Positions 35,950 to 45,556 are shown, counted from the stretch's first letter. The stretch: 64,000 bases of DNA from Pseudodesulfovibrio nedwellii (GCF_027923765.1 NZ_AP026709.1:553501-617500), one strand, 5' to 3'. A program made the numbers and translations. Notes: generated by a model not told the origin, from the sequence alone.

Positions 35950-37209
35950 TTACTCCGTTGATTTCTGTAAAGGTCTGTTTCTTTTTATTATATGTAAACG
36001 CTCGCTGTAGACCGTTTTTTGGGTCGCAAGTGCTATTTCCAATTCCTCATTGGTCGGAACAATCAAGATGTCTATGGCACTTCCTTGGGCATGAATCTTT
36101 CGAGTGCCGTTCTTTCTTTTGTCGTTTTTCGTGTTGTCCAGTGAGATTCCCAGATGATCGAGGCCGTCACAGACCGCTGCTCGTGTATAGGCGTCATTTT
36201 CTCCGATTCCAGCGGTGAAGACGATGGCATCAACAGAACCAAGGATGGCAAGATAGGAGCCGATTGTTTTTTTGACCCGATAGGTGAACATTTCAAATGC
36301 GAGTTCTGCATCCGTATTACCAGATTCACGTGCCGTGTGGATGTCGCGCATGTCGCTTTGACCGCAAATGCCGACTAAACCGCTTTGAGTGTTAAGCATG
36401 GTATTGATTTCGTTCACGCCAAGCCCTCTGTTTTTGGCGAGAAAGGCGTAAATGGCAGGGTCAATATCGCCGCAACGTGTCCCCATCATTAAACCGGCAA
36501 GAGGTGTCAGCCCCATGGTTGTATCTACGCATTTACCATTCTTGACCGCCGCCATGGAGCATCCGTTACCAAGGTGGATCGTAATCAGGCTGGTGTTATC
36601 AACGGTTTTGTCGAGGTGGTCAGCTGCCGCTTTGGTGACATATTTATGTGATGTCCCATGAAATCCGTATCTGCGAATCTTGAGAGACGTGTATAGCTCC
36701 ATGGGGAGTGGATACATAAACGCTTTGGGAGGCATGGTCTGATGAAATTCCGTATCAAACACAGCCACCGCAGGTGTGTCTGGGAATAGTTCCATCGCAG
36801 TTTCGATGCCGGTCAGGTGGGCCGGATTGTGAAGTGGCGCCAGCGGAACTAAATTTCGAATTGATTTGATAACGTCTTTTGTTATCAACACCGGCTGGGA
36901 AAATTCGTCAGCGCCTTGAACAATTCGATGACCCAAGGCGTCAATCTCATTGAGAGAATCGATAACACCCCATTCATTTCCGGTGAGCTTTTTGACCATG
37001 ATGCGCATGGCTGCTTTGTGGCTGAGGATTGGAATATCTTCAGTGTCTTTCGCATCAGGCCATTTTTGCGGATTGGAGATTTGGGTTACGGTACCCATTC
37101 TTTCGCCGATACGTTCGATGACACCGGTAGCGAGGACGCATTCCGTATTCATGTCCAGCAGTTGATATTTTAATGAAGAACTGCCGCAGTTGATGACGAG
37201 AATTTTCAT
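35950..37209 (-). CDS. ackA: Acetate kinase
   Basis: This enzyme converts acetyl phosphate and ADP to acetate and ATP, the substrate-level ATP step of pyruvate oxidation. The 419-aa protein starts ILVINCGSSSLKYQL (phosphate binding) and shows FDTEFHQTMP, GFHGTSHKYV and HLGNGCSMAAV, all ASKHA-family signatures, with FTAGIGEND near the C-terminus. It directly follows pta with no gap and precedes the PFOR gene, an arrangement used by lactate- and pyruvate-oxidising sulfate reducers. Confidence 0.97.
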   Translation of the reverse strand: MKILVINCGSSSLKYQLLDMNTECVLATGVIERIGERMGTVTQISNPQKWPDAKDTEDIPILSHKAAMRIMVKKLTGNEWGVIDSLNEIDALGHRIVQGADEFSQPVLITKDVIKSIRNLVPLAPLHNPAHLTGIETAMELFPDTPAVAVFDTEFHQTMPPKAFMYPLPMELYTSLKIRRYGFHGTSHKYVTKAAADHLDKTVDNTSLITIHLGNGCSMAAVKNGKCVDTTMGLTPLAGLMMGTRCGDIDPAIYAFLAKNRGLGVNEINTMLNTQSGLVGICGQSDMRDIHTARESGNTDAELAFEMFTYRVKKTIGSYLAILGSVDAIVFTAGIGENDAYTRAAVCDGLDHLGISLDNTKNDKRKNGTRKIHAQGSAIDILIVPTNEELEIALATQKTVYSERLHIIKRNRPLQKSTE

Positions 37210-39330
37210 TTATACATCCCTCTCTGCCTGAGCCTGAATAGCTGTGATAGCCACTGTATTAACGATGTCACGGATGTGGCATCCTCGACTCAGGTCATTG
37301 ACCGGTTTGTTGAGTCCTTGCAGAACAGGACCGATTGCCATGGAATCCGGGACGGATCGTTGTACGGCTTTGTAAGTGTTGTTGCCTGTATTTAGGTCAG
37401 GGAAAATGAAGACTGTTGCCCGTCCGGCAACGTTGCTTTCAGGCATTTTTGTGCGGGCGACATCCATATCGACTGCGGCATCATATTGAAGAGGGCCTTC
37501 AATTGGGAGGTCCAGTCCTCTTTCTGCAGCCAGTTCACGGGCAATCCGGGTCGCTTCGATAACTTTTTGAACGTCTTCGCCTGAACCTGATTTTCCGGTG
37601 GAGTAAGATAACATGGCAACATAGGGATCAACTCCGAATAGACGAGCTGTTTCTGCGGAACTTAATGCTATTTCAGCTAATTGTTGCGCATTGGGGTTGG
37701 GATTAACCGCGCAGTCACCAAAGACCTGTACTCGGTCTCCCACACACATCAGGAATATGCTTGAAACAATGGAAGCGTCCGGTTTGGTTTTGATAAATTC
37801 GAAAGCGGGGCGGATGGTTTGGGCGGTGGTGGTCACCGAGCCTGACACCATGCCGTCAGCGTCGCCGGCCTTGACCATCATGGTCCCGAAATAGGTGGGA
37901 TCACTCATGCGGTCTCGAGCATCCTCCATACGGATGCCTTTATGCTTTCTGATTTCGAAATAACGGTTGGCGTAGTCTTCGAAATAGTCGGATTTGGCAG
38001 GATCAATGCATTGGGCACCATTGAGGTTGACTCCGAGCGTGGAGGCCTGTTGGTGGATAATGTTAGGGTCGCCGAGCAGGGTAATATCTACAACATTGCG
38101 GCGTTGTAATATCTCTGTTGCTTGAAGAACGCGGTCACTTGTTCCTTCAGGCAGGACAATGTGTTGGCGGGTTGTCTTCGCTTTTTCGATGAGGTTGTAC
38201 TCGAACATGAAAGGCGTGACCTTGTGTGATTGGGTCGTGCCCAGTCTTTTTCGCAATTCTTCGGTGTCAACGCATGACTCGAATAGGCCGATTGCTGAGG
38301 CAATCTTGGCTGGATGCTCCGGGTCGATGGTGCCATGAAGTCCTTGTACTATTTGTGTTGTTTTGTATGTGTGGTCTTTGACGCTCAGTATAGGCAGGGG
38401 AACACCGGTCCAGCCTTCAATCAATCTGTGGATTGTCTCTGACGGTTGTAGATCGCCCGTCAGTACAATGCCGGCAATATCGCCATAGGATGACGATTGG
38501 CGTGAAGTGATGCTCGCAAGGATAATGTCAGACCTATCGCCTGGAGTGATGATCAGACTGCCGTCCTCAACATATTTGAGGAAATTGCTGATATGCATGG
38601 CCGCAGTGACAAAGTTGTCCACCTGGGTTTCCAACCTGCCATGTCCGTAGAGGACTTTGGCGTCGAGCCATTTGATGACATCATGTATGGTGGGATTTCC
38701 AAGCCGTTTGTCGTCCGGGATAATATACGCTAGCAAAGGATGTGTGGCATGCGTTTTGGAGGTGATTTCATCAAGGATACTCTTGGGAATATCTGGGTCA
38801 GCACGGTTGATGACCAGTCCCAAGACTTCCAATCCTTTGGCTTCGAAACTTTCAATAGTCCGTTGAGCCGCGCCGGTAATTTCTTGTGCTGTGGTGTTTA
38901 ATCCATTGACAACCAGTAGAACCGGGCAACCGAGGTTGGACACGATTGATCCGTTGACCTCGTATTCAAAAGTTTCATTGCCCCCGATGTAATCAGTGCC
39001 TTCACACAGAACAAAGTCATACTCTTTTTCCAATTCCTTAAATTTGTTCAGCGTATTTTCCAATAACAGGGAGCGTTGGCCTTCATTGAGCAGACGACGA
39101 GCTTCACTTAGTGTGTAGGCGTAAGTCTGATCATATTCCATATCCAGTTTGAAGTGCCTGAGAATCAGATCAATATCGTGGTCCCGGCCATTTTTGACAG
39201 GGTCGTTGATGATAGGGCGGAATATGGCCACGCGTTGCACATTGGCACGTAGTAGTTGCATTATGCCGAGAAGAATGGCGGATTTTCCGCTTCGCGCTTC
39301 GGTTGCTGCAATATAGAGACTCTTTGACAT
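37210..39330 (-). CDS. pta: Phosphate acetyltransferase, long form
   Basis: This 706-aa enzyme converts acetyl-CoA and phosphate to acetyl phosphate. It has three parts: an N-terminal P-loop domain of the BioD-like type (EARSGKSAILLG near residue 12), a central DRTGG-like regulatory domain (about 215-330), and the C-terminal catalytic domain (about 380-700) with LPEGTSDRVLQA, KAGDADGMVSGSV and LPIEGPLQYDAA. GGAGAAAAGTT precedes the start. It heads the pta-ackA-PFOR unit and lies 136 bases after rnfB on the same strand. Confidence 0.96.
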   Translation of the reverse strand: MSKSLYIAATEARSGKSAILLGIMQLLRANVQRVAIFRPIINDPVKNGRDHDIDLILRHFKLDMEYDQTYAYTLSEARRLLNEGQRSLLLENTLNKFKELEKEYDFVLCEGTDYIGGNETFEYEVNGSIVSNLGCPVLLVVNGLNTTAQEITGAAQRTIESFEAKGLEVLGLVINRADPDIPKSILDEITSKTHATHPLLAYIIPDDKRLGNPTIHDVIKWLDAKVLYGHGRLETQVDNFVTAAMHISNFLKYVEDGSLIITPGDRSDIILASITSRQSSSYGDIAGIVLTGDLQPSETIHRLIEGWTGVPLPILSVKDHTYKTTQIVQGLHGTIDPEHPAKIASAIGLFESCVDTEELRKRLGTTQSHKVTPFMFEYNLIEKAKTTRQHIVLPEGTSDRVLQATEILQRRNVVDITLLGDPNIIHQQASTLGVNLNGAQCIDPAKSDYFEDYANRYFEIRKHKGIRMEDARDRMSDPTYFGTMMVKAGDADGMVSGSVTTTAQTIRPAFEFIKTKPDASIVSSIFLMCVGDRVQVFGDCAVNPNPNAQQLAEIALSSAETARLFGVDPYVAMLSYSTGKSGSGEDVQKVIEATRIARELAAERGLDLPIEGPLQYDAAVDMDVARTKMPESNVAGRATVFIFPDLNTGNNTYKAVQRSVPDSMAIGPVLQGLNKPVNDLSRGCHIRDIVNTVAITAIQAQAERDV

Positions 39331-39466
39331 AACTTTTCTCCATGAAAGGCCGGGTGGGAGGAGGAGGGTATCTGCGTTTATGCAGACACCCTTCCTGAAT
39401 CATGCACCGAGTAGGTCTTGGGGTGATAGGGCGTCATGATGTCCTCCAGAGCCAGGGTATGGTGTT

Positions 39467-41575
39467 CTACCTTTTGAATGCGTCGCCAATGAGGGATCGA
39501 TCATCAAAGGTATTGTTTTTGTCGTAGCAAATCAGTCCGCACTGTAGGCATCGGTTGGATTCGGCAAGAGCTTCTTCTTGACTGAGTGCACCTTCAACTT
39601 CATTGAATGAGCAGTTCCTGTCATCGCCGTGGCAGAGATGTGGCATTATGGCCCGATTTTGGCGTTCAACTTGGTCGATTTCTTTGAATAAGGTGTACGG
39701 AATCATTTCAGTCTGCATGGTTTCCGGTATGGGGATGTCGCCTTGCTGCATGAAGTAATGCATGGAGCGGGCGGCCTTTCTTCCATCACCAATGGCCGAG
39801 ATTACGAGATCTGGGCCTGTATAGACATCGCCAGCGGTGAAAACTCCCGGAATGATGGTTTCAAAGGTTTTTTCATCTGCCACGATGGTTTGCCAACGGG
39901 TGGTTTCGAATTGACAGGTTTTTTCATCGCCATCTTCATAAAGACAGCTGAGGTCAGGTTTTTGTCCGATGGCAGGAATGATTAGGTCTGCGGACATAAG
40001 AGCTTCTGAACCTTCTTTTTTGATTGGACGACGTCTGCCTGAGTCATCAGGTTCGCCCAGTTCCATTTCATAGTATTCAAGGTGTGTTGCTCTGTCGTTT
40101 TCGTCGCCGACGACACGGGCTGGAGCGGCCAGAAATTTGAAATCAACGCCTTCTTCTTCGGCACCAATGATTTCTTCCATGTTGGCGGGCATTTCCGCTC
40201 TGGTGCGTCGATACATGAGTGTGACTTTCGCTCCCAGACGGATGCAAGTTCTGGCTGCGTCAATGGCGGTGTTTCCGCCGCCGACAACGATGACGTGTTT
40301 GCCGACTTCTGGTTTTTGGCCCAGAGCATGAGCTGTGAGAAATTCGATACCGCCCATGACACCTCCAAGGTCTTCGCCTTCGGCGTACATGCCGCTGGCC
40401 TGCCATGCGCCGATACCAAGGAAGAATGTTTCGTATCCTTCTTTTTTGAGTGATTCGATGGTAAAATCCACGCCAAATTTGGTGTTGAGCTTAGCTGTGA
40501 CACCGAGGTCCAAAATTCCCTGTATTTCCCAATCCAGATCAGCCTTGGGCAACCGATATTCTGGAATACCGTATCTGATCTGTCCGCCGAGTTTCGGCAT
40601 GGCTTCAAATATAGTTGGGCTGTGCCCCAGTCTGCGGAGGAAGTAGGCACAGGACAAACCGGCAGGTCCGCCACCGATGATAGCGACTTTTCTACCGGTG
40701 TCCTGAGCACATGGTATGGTCAGGTGTTTGCCGGAACGGAGTTCCCGATCAGCAACAAACCGTTTGAGCATGTTGATACCGACTGGATCGTCCACAAATT
40801 GTCTGCGACATTCGGTTTCACAAGGACGAGGACATACGCGACCACAGGTGATAAGAAGGGGGTTTCTTTCCTTGATGGTCATGACGGCGCCGTCGAAGTC
40901 GCCTTCTTTTATTTGTTGAATATATTTGGGGATATTAATTTGTCCGGGACATTTCTGTCGGCACGGGGCCAGACAATCCGTTGTCTGGTTCAGGTGTAAC
41001 AGGTGGGCTGACATGCCGGAAACCGTGATGACGCCGCGCGGACATGCATCAACACAATTGCCACAGGCCTTACATTCTTCCGGGTCAATGACAGGGAGTC
41101 CGTCAGGGCTCATATGAATGGCATTAAAGGGACAAGCACGAACACAGGACCCGAGGCCAAGACAGCCTTCGGGGCATGTCTTTGACCCGCCGTAAAGTTG
41201 GTGGGCGGCCCGGCAATCAAGAGCGCCTTCATAGTGAAAGCTGTTTTCTGCGCGAATGCCACCTGTGCAGTCCCGGATAGCGAGCTCTGGTTCACGTTCG
41301 ATGACTTTTTGTCCCATGATACCTGCGACGGCTTTGCTTGTATCAGCATCGGCTACGATACAAACGGACGCCGGAGCTTTGCCTGCAACAATGGCCGCTG
41401 CTGCGCCTGAGCATCCCGGGAATCCGCAACCGCCACAATTGGCGCCGGGTAGATTATCTTCAATGAGGCTTATACGTGGGTCTTCTTTGACGTAGAGCAG
41501 CTTGGAGGCAATACCCAGAATCCCTGCCGCCCCAAGTCCGATGCCGAAAAGAGTCAATCCTGATGTCACTATCAT
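39467..41575 (-). CDS. rnfB: RnfB fused to a GltD/NfnB-like FAD-NAD(P) oxidoreductase
   Basis: This 702-aa protein is much longer than ordinary RnfB (about 180-330 aa). Residues 1-170 are RnfB: a membrane anchor, ANCGGCGFPGC for one cluster, then CLGLGSCVRACP and CKACGNCVDACP. Residues of about 190-270 form the GltD-type iron-sulfur helical domain (CLAPCRQKCPGQINIPKY, CGRVCPRPCETECRR). FAD binding is AIIGGGPAGLSCAYF (about 300), NAD(P) binding is VIVVGGGNTAIDAARTC with YRRT (about 440-460), then FTAGDVYTGP. A last Cys cluster, CLQCGLICYDKN, is near 680. The YRRT arginines favour NADPH in this family. It ends the rnfCDGEAB operon and could pass electrons between NAD(P)H and ferredoxin. Confidence 0.93.
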   Translation of the reverse strand: MIVTSGLTLFGIGLGAAGILGIASKLLYVKEDPRISLIEDNLPGANCGGCGFPGCSGAAAAIVAGKAPASVCIVADADTSKAVAGIMGQKVIEREPELAIRDCTGGIRAENSFHYEGALDCRAAHQLYGGSKTCPEGCLGLGSCVRACPFNAIHMSPDGLPVIDPEECKACGNCVDACPRGVITVSGMSAHLLHLNQTTDCLAPCRQKCPGQINIPKYIQQIKEGDFDGAVMTIKERNPLLITCGRVCPRPCETECRRQFVDDPVGINMLKRFVADRELRSGKHLTIPCAQDTGRKVAIIGGGPAGLSCAYFLRRLGHSPTIFEAMPKLGGQIRYGIPEYRLPKADLDWEIQGILDLGVTAKLNTKFGVDFTIESLKKEGYETFFLGIGAWQASGMYAEGEDLGGVMGGIEFLTAHALGQKPEVGKHVIVVGGGNTAIDAARTCIRLGAKVTLMYRRTRAEMPANMEEIIGAEEEGVDFKFLAAPARVVGDENDRATHLEYYEMELGEPDDSGRRRPIKKEGSEALMSADLIIPAIGQKPDLSCLYEDGDEKTCQFETTRWQTIVADEKTFETIIPGVFTAGDVYTGPDLVISAIGDGRKAARSMHYFMQQGDIPIPETMQTEMIPYTLFKEIDQVERQNRAIMPHLCHGDDRNCSFNEVEGALSQEEALAESNRCLQCGLICYDKNNTFDDRSLIGDAFKR

Positions 41576-41610
41576 GTCAGTATTTCCTGTCTTTATTATT
41601 TGCGGCTTTT

Positions 41611-42186
41611 TTAGATCATGCCTTTGAATGCGAAGAATGCGAGCGACATCAGTCCGGCCATCACCAGTCCGATAGGTGTGCCGCGCATGGCGATTGGGAG
41701 CCTGCGTACTGCCAGTCGTTCACGAATTCCGGCCAGAAGAACAAGTGCGACCAGAAAACCCATGCCTGAAGCAAAAGCGAACATGACAGACTTCATCAGG
41801 CCGAATTCCTCACGTTGACATATGAGGGCAATACCCATGACTGCGCAGTTGGTTGTGATGAGGGGAAGAAAAATTCCCAGAGATTTGTACAGTGGCGGGA
41901 CCATCTTTTTGAGGAACATCTCAACAAACTGAACAAGTGATGCAATGACCAAAATGAAGGCTAATGTTTGAAGGTAGCCCAGTCCGAAGGGGATGAGAAC
42001 GTGCCGTTGTACCAGCCATGTAATGGCTGTCGCCATGACGGCGACGAAGACCACAGCTCCACCCATACCTATGGCAACGCCGGATTCCTTGGAAGTTCCA
42101 ATGAAAGGGCAGTTACCGAGATATTGTGCCAGTACGATGTTGTTGACGAACATCGCACCTATGAAAAGAAGGAAGAATTCCTGCAT
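41611..42186 (-). CDS. rnfA: Rnf complex subunit RnfA
   Basis: This integral membrane subunit of about 191 aa has six helices and the conserved FFLLFIGAMFVNNIVLAQYLGNCPF opening. RnfA and RnfE together hold the membrane iron-sulfur centre in solved Rnf structures; the conserved cysteines NCPF and TNCAVMG are present. I use the ATG at 42186, which has a GAGGG site; the frame opens earlier at 42210. Confidence 0.95.
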   Translation of the reverse strand: MQEFFLLFIGAMFVNNIVLAQYLGNCPFIGTSKESGVAIGMGGAVVFVAVMATAITWLVQRHVLIPFGLGYLQTLAFILVIASLVQFVEMFLKKMVPPLYKSLGIFLPLITTNCAVMGIALICQREEFGLMKSVMFAFASGMGFLVALVLLAGIRERLAVRRLPIAMRGTPIGLVMAGLMSLAFFAFKGMI

Positions 42187-42200
42187 GATAGTATCCCTCG

Positions 42201-42881
42201 TTATGAACAATTAGAAGCACTGCCGCATCCGCCGCAGGAACCACAGTCGTGAGTGGGGGCTTCGACCGCTTTCAAGCCTTTGCGCCGCCGTTGAACATTT
42301 TCCACAAAGGTCATCAGGGCGAGCAGAACGCCAAGGCTGACAAAAGCTCCTGGTGCTTCGACCATGAAGCCAAAAGGTTCAAAACCTTGCCATGTGACAT
42401 CCGTTCCAAAGAGTTGCCCCTTGCCGAGGACTTCACGCAATGCGCCGAGAAATGTCAGGGATATGCCGAAACCCATTCCCATGCCGAGTCCGTCAGCCGC
42501 AGACAGTAGGGGCGGGTTCTTGGAGGCAAAAGCTTCAGCTCGGCCAAGGATGATACAGTTGACCACGATGAGTGGGACAAAGATGCCAAGCTGTTGATAG
42601 AGCGGGTATGCAAAGGCCTGCATGAGCAGTTCAACGGCAACGACCAGTGAAGCCGAGATAGCGATAAAACAGGCAATTCTGACTTTGGCTGGAATGAGTT
42701 TTCTGACCAGTGAGACCAGAAGGTTGGAAAGGGTGAGGACAAAGACTACAGCCATGCCCATGCCCAGCCCATTATCTGCTGTGTTCGTGACTGCCAGCAC
42801 AGGACAGAGCCCCAGTACCAGTTTGAACGGGGGGAGGTCCTTCCAGAGACCCTTGGAGAATTCTTTCCATAATTTATTCAT
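42201..42881 (-). CDS. rnfE: Rnf complex subunit RnfE
   Basis: This membrane subunit of about 226 aa has six helices, with GLCPVLAVTNTADNGLGMG near the N-terminus and IVNCIILGRAEAFA in the fourth helix, both containing the cluster-binding cysteines shared with RnfA. The C-terminus has extra cysteines (DCGSCGGCGSASNCS), a possible metal-binding tail that canonical RnfE lacks. The ATG at 42881 has GGAG 8 bases upstream; a second, poorer start lies at 42893. The stop is 14 bases before rnfA. Confidence 0.95.
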   Translation of the reverse strand: MNKLWKEFSKGLWKDLPPFKLVLGLCPVLAVTNTADNGLGMGMAVVFVLTLSNLLVSLVRKLIPAKVRIACFIAISASLVVAVELLMQAFAYPLYQQLGIFVPLIVVNCIILGRAEAFASKNPPLLSAADGLGMGMGFGISLTFLGALREVLGKGQLFGTDVTWQGFEPFGFMVEAPGAFVSLGVLLALMTFVENVQRRRKGLKAVEAPTHDCGSCGGCGSASNCS

Positions 42882-42917
42882 TATATGCTCCATTTAGTGG
42901 CGTCTTCACACTGTGTG

Positions 42918-43493
42918 CTAGGACCAATCCTTGGCGAATTCGGATTTCAGTGAATTGAATATGACAATGGCATTTTGAACAGCGGAAACAGTTCCGGTGG
43001 AGGATATGGTTGCTCCGGCAACGGCATCAATGCTGCCGCCATTCTTTTTGAGGTTCATTGAATCAAGCGGATGCTCCTTGAATTGGGTGGTAAACCCGTG
43101 AGAAGCGACGCGAGAACCCAACCCCGGTGTTTCTTTCATAGTTGTGATGCCAATGCCGGACAACGTGTCGGATTTGATGTCAAATCCAACCATAACGCCG
43201 ATATTACCGCCGTAACCTCTACCGGATGTCTCGAAGGCGACTGCGGTTAGCTCTCCGTCGTGGATCGCTGGAAAGACCGTTATTGTTTTACCGTCCATTT
43301 TGAATTTTTTTCGGTCCTTGATAGGGTTGTTGTTATACTTGTGGAGGACCGATTCGATGGCGGGAGCCTGAACAAAAGTCAGTACCTGTTCTTCGATAAT
43401 AGGGGCAGTGGCTTGTTTAAGCGCTGCCAGTGTCACTCCCGACAATCCACAAATCAGGGAGAGTACGATCATCATTTTGAGCATTTCTTTCAT
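42918..43493 (-). CDS. rnfG: Rnf complex subunit RnfG (covalent flavoprotein)
   Basis: This 191-aa subunit has an N-terminal membrane helix (about 7-25) and a periplasmic FMN-binding domain. The flavinylation motif is DAVAGATISS with Thr162 as the predicted FMN-phosphothreonine, a modification made by ApbE outside the cytoplasm. KETPGLGSRV is another family signature. AGAGG precedes the start. The window's only ApbE domain is the MFS-ApbE fusion at 57820-60000. Confidence 0.94.
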   Translation of the reverse strand: MKEMLKMMIVLSLICGLSGVTLAALKQATAPIIEEQVLTFVQAPAIESVLHKYNNNPIKDRKKFKMDGKTITVFPAIHDGELTAVAFETSGRGYGGNIGVMVGFDIKSDTLSGIGITTMKETPGLGSRVASHGFTTQFKEHPLDSMNLKKNGGSIDAVAGATISSTGTVSAVQNAIVIFNSLKSEFAKDWS

Positions 43494-43496
43494 GGG

Positions 43497-44447
43497 TTAC
43501 CTCTTTCCGAAAGGTCTGGGGCGAATACGTTCCAAGACCGGCGTGAGCAGGTTGGCAAGCAGGATGGCAAAAGGCACTCCGTCAGGATAGATGCCATAGA
43601 CTCGGATGATGACAATCATGACCCCGGTAATTATTCCGAAGAGAAGCATGGGGATTTGTCTGTTAGGTGATGACGGGCCGTCGGTCGCCAGGAAAAAGGC
43701 GCCGAATAGCGTGGAACCAGTCAACAGATGGAGAGTTGGCGTGGCATAAATCGTGGGGTCAGCCATGTTGAAGAGACCCGCAGTAATAAGGACTCCTCCG
43801 ATGACACCGACCGGAATGATGGTGGATATATGTTTACGAATGACGAGAAACAACGCGCCGGTTACAACGCCAGCGATTTGGGTTGCTCCCAGTCCACCGA
43901 GTTGTTTTCCGAGGAATAACGCACGGGAGTCGGTAATCATGACGGCATCAAGGCCGAAGTTTTTGAGTTGGGCCAAGGGATATGTGAGATCAACATTGAG
44001 CATAGTTGCGTCAATATCCATGAACCCGGGCCAGGATATCCGACATACCGCCCATCCGATGAGTGGTGCGCAGAATGGACTGCCACCGAGCCCGCCAAAC
44101 ATCATTTTACCCAGTATAATGGATGCGGCACTTCCTATGGTGACAAGCCACCAAGGGGCAGATGCCGGTAAAAGAAATGCGAAGCAAAGCCCGACGGTGA
44201 AAGCGTGGAAATCGCGCACTTGGGGTTTTTGATCCATGAACATGGTGCACACAGCTTCTGTGAGGATAGCTGTTGCCACAGAAAGCGCCATGACGCGGAA
44301 AGCTGTCATGCCGTATGAAGTCATGGCCATAGCAGCCGCTGGTATCATAGCCAGAAGAATATTAACCATCCTTCCCTGAACAGTGATGCCACGATGTCGA
44401 TGGGGCGGGACCGAGACGGTCAATGCGAATGGATTGAGTTGTTTCAT
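43497..44447 (-). CDS. rnfD: Rnf complex subunit RnfD
   Basis: This 316-aa NqrB/RnfD-family integral membrane subunit has about nine helices. The second covalent FMN site is LLTGSTLFGAFFLATD near residue 245, with the Thr of TGST as predicted attachment. RnfD moves ions as part of the redox-driven pump. It starts immediately after rnfC and ends 3 bases before the rnfG start. Confidence 0.95.
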   Translation of the reverse strand: MKQLNPFALTVSVPPHRHRGITVQGRMVNILLAMIPAAAMAMTSYGMTAFRVMALSVATAILTEAVCTMFMDQKPQVRDFHAFTVGLCFAFLLPASAPWWLVTIGSAASIILGKMMFGGLGGSPFCAPLIGWAVCRISWPGFMDIDATMLNVDLTYPLAQLKNFGLDAVMITDSRALFLGKQLGGLGATQIAGVVTGALFLVIRKHISTIIPVGVIGGVLITAGLFNMADPTIYATPTLHLLTGSTLFGAFFLATDGPSSPNRQIPMLLFGIITGVMIVIIRVYGIYPDGVPFAILLANLLTPVLERIRPRPFGKR

Positions 44448-44449
44448 GG

Positions 44450-45550
44450 CTATTTCTCCTTTCCAGCCACACTTTTGGCTCGTTCAAGTTCGTTTTTTGC
44501 GAGCCGGATATACTGAAGCATGGGGCGTTGTGCGATACAGAAGAAGCCGCACAATCCACATTCAAAGCAGGCATCCACAGATTCATCGGCTGCTTTGTCG
44601 TACATGCCGAATTCCGCGTAGCTGGTGATCATGGCTGGATCGAGTCTGGCTGGGCAGTGACGAATGCATTCACCGCAACCAACACAAGGGGAATCCTGTG
44701 CAACGGGGGCGGAATTTTTGACTAAAGTGATGGCGGTGGTGTCGCGAGTCACCCCCTGCATGGGGCTGGCAGCGGCTGACCCGCGAAGAACACCACCGAG
44801 TACGATACGATCTCGGTCTTCGATATTGTCACCAGTTATATTGATGATTTCTCCGACAGGAGTTCCGAGGAGAAAGATCTGACTCGTTTTATCTACTGTG
44901 ATCATGGTTTCCATGACGGGCAGGCCCGTTTCCATGATTCTTCCGATGTGAAAGACTGTTTCCAGGCCCACAACGAGCGTGTTGTCCGGATTTTCTTTGC
45001 CGGTTACGGTCAATGCAACCATGGGGTCCAATCCGGCAGGGTACTGTTCTGAAATTTTAGTGTATCGTGTGCTTTCCAGCAGGTCCGATCCATTGATTGC
45101 TGCCAAATATGTTGCGGGTGGTGCATATATGGAAAGAAGAGCCTGTATCCCCAATTCAAGAGTTCCACTGGCCGTAGACAAAAGTGTTGAGCGAGCCGTG
45201 AGCCCTTGTTCTTCATCCACGCCGTTTATGATCAATGTTTGGATATCCGAAGCTGCTGTGATGTCAGCCCCAAGTTCAATGAGTGCTTTAAGAAGCTCTT
45301 GCCCGGCAATACCATTGAACGAAATTGGTTCGACTGTTTCATCGCCATCAGCGGTTATACGAATTCGGTAGGGGTCGACATGGTCGATAGTTCCAGCCAC
45401 TGGAGCATGGATATCTCCAAGGCCAGAGATTGAGGTTGTGGCAATTCGTTCACCGCGTTTGACAGCTTGACCACATGTAACCAGATAACAGTGCCTTTTT
45501 AGCGTTATTTCAGCCTGCGAGATGGCTCGAGGTGTATCGTGCTTATTCAT
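44450..45550 (-). CDS. rnfC: RnfC lacking the canonical NADH/FMN site
   Basis: This 366-aa RnfC is shorter than usual (about 430-700). It retains the barrel-sandwich part (IHAPVAGTIDHVDP), the LIING strand, the SLBB-like region and two [4Fe-4S] sites (CVGCGECIRHCPARL and CFECGLCGFFCIAQ). Two motifs of canonical RnfC are missing. The glycine-rich NADH loop (GLGGAGFPT in other species) is replaced by ELGADITAASD, and the FMN-binding AECEPY segment reads GVDEEQG. It therefore probably cannot bind NADH or FMN in the normal way. It lies 6 bases after the decahaem cytochrome gene, suggesting a different electron partner. Confidence 0.9.
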   Translation of the reverse strand: MNKHDTPRAISQAEITLKRHCYLVTCGQAVKRGERIATTSISGLGDIHAPVAGTIDHVDPYRIRITADGDETVEPISFNGIAGQELLKALIELGADITAASDIQTLIINGVDEEQGLTARSTLLSTASGTLELGIQALLSIYAPPATYLAAINGSDLLESTRYTKISEQYPAGLDPMVALTVTGKENPDNTLVVGLETVFHIGRIMETGLPVMETMITVDKTSQIFLLGTPVGEIINITGDNIEDRDRIVLGGVLRGSAAASPMQGVTRDTTAITLVKNSAPVAQDSPCVGCGECIRHCPARLDPAMITSYAEFGMYDKAADESVDACFECGLCGFFCIAQRPMLQYIRLAKNELERAKSVAGKEK

Positions 45551-45556
45551 GTTCGC

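Noticed and set aside
36070-36095. A second sigma-54-like site, TGGCACTTCCTTGGG, near 36078
   Set aside because: It lies inside ackA and its -12 part is TGGG rather than TTGC, so it fails the consensus.
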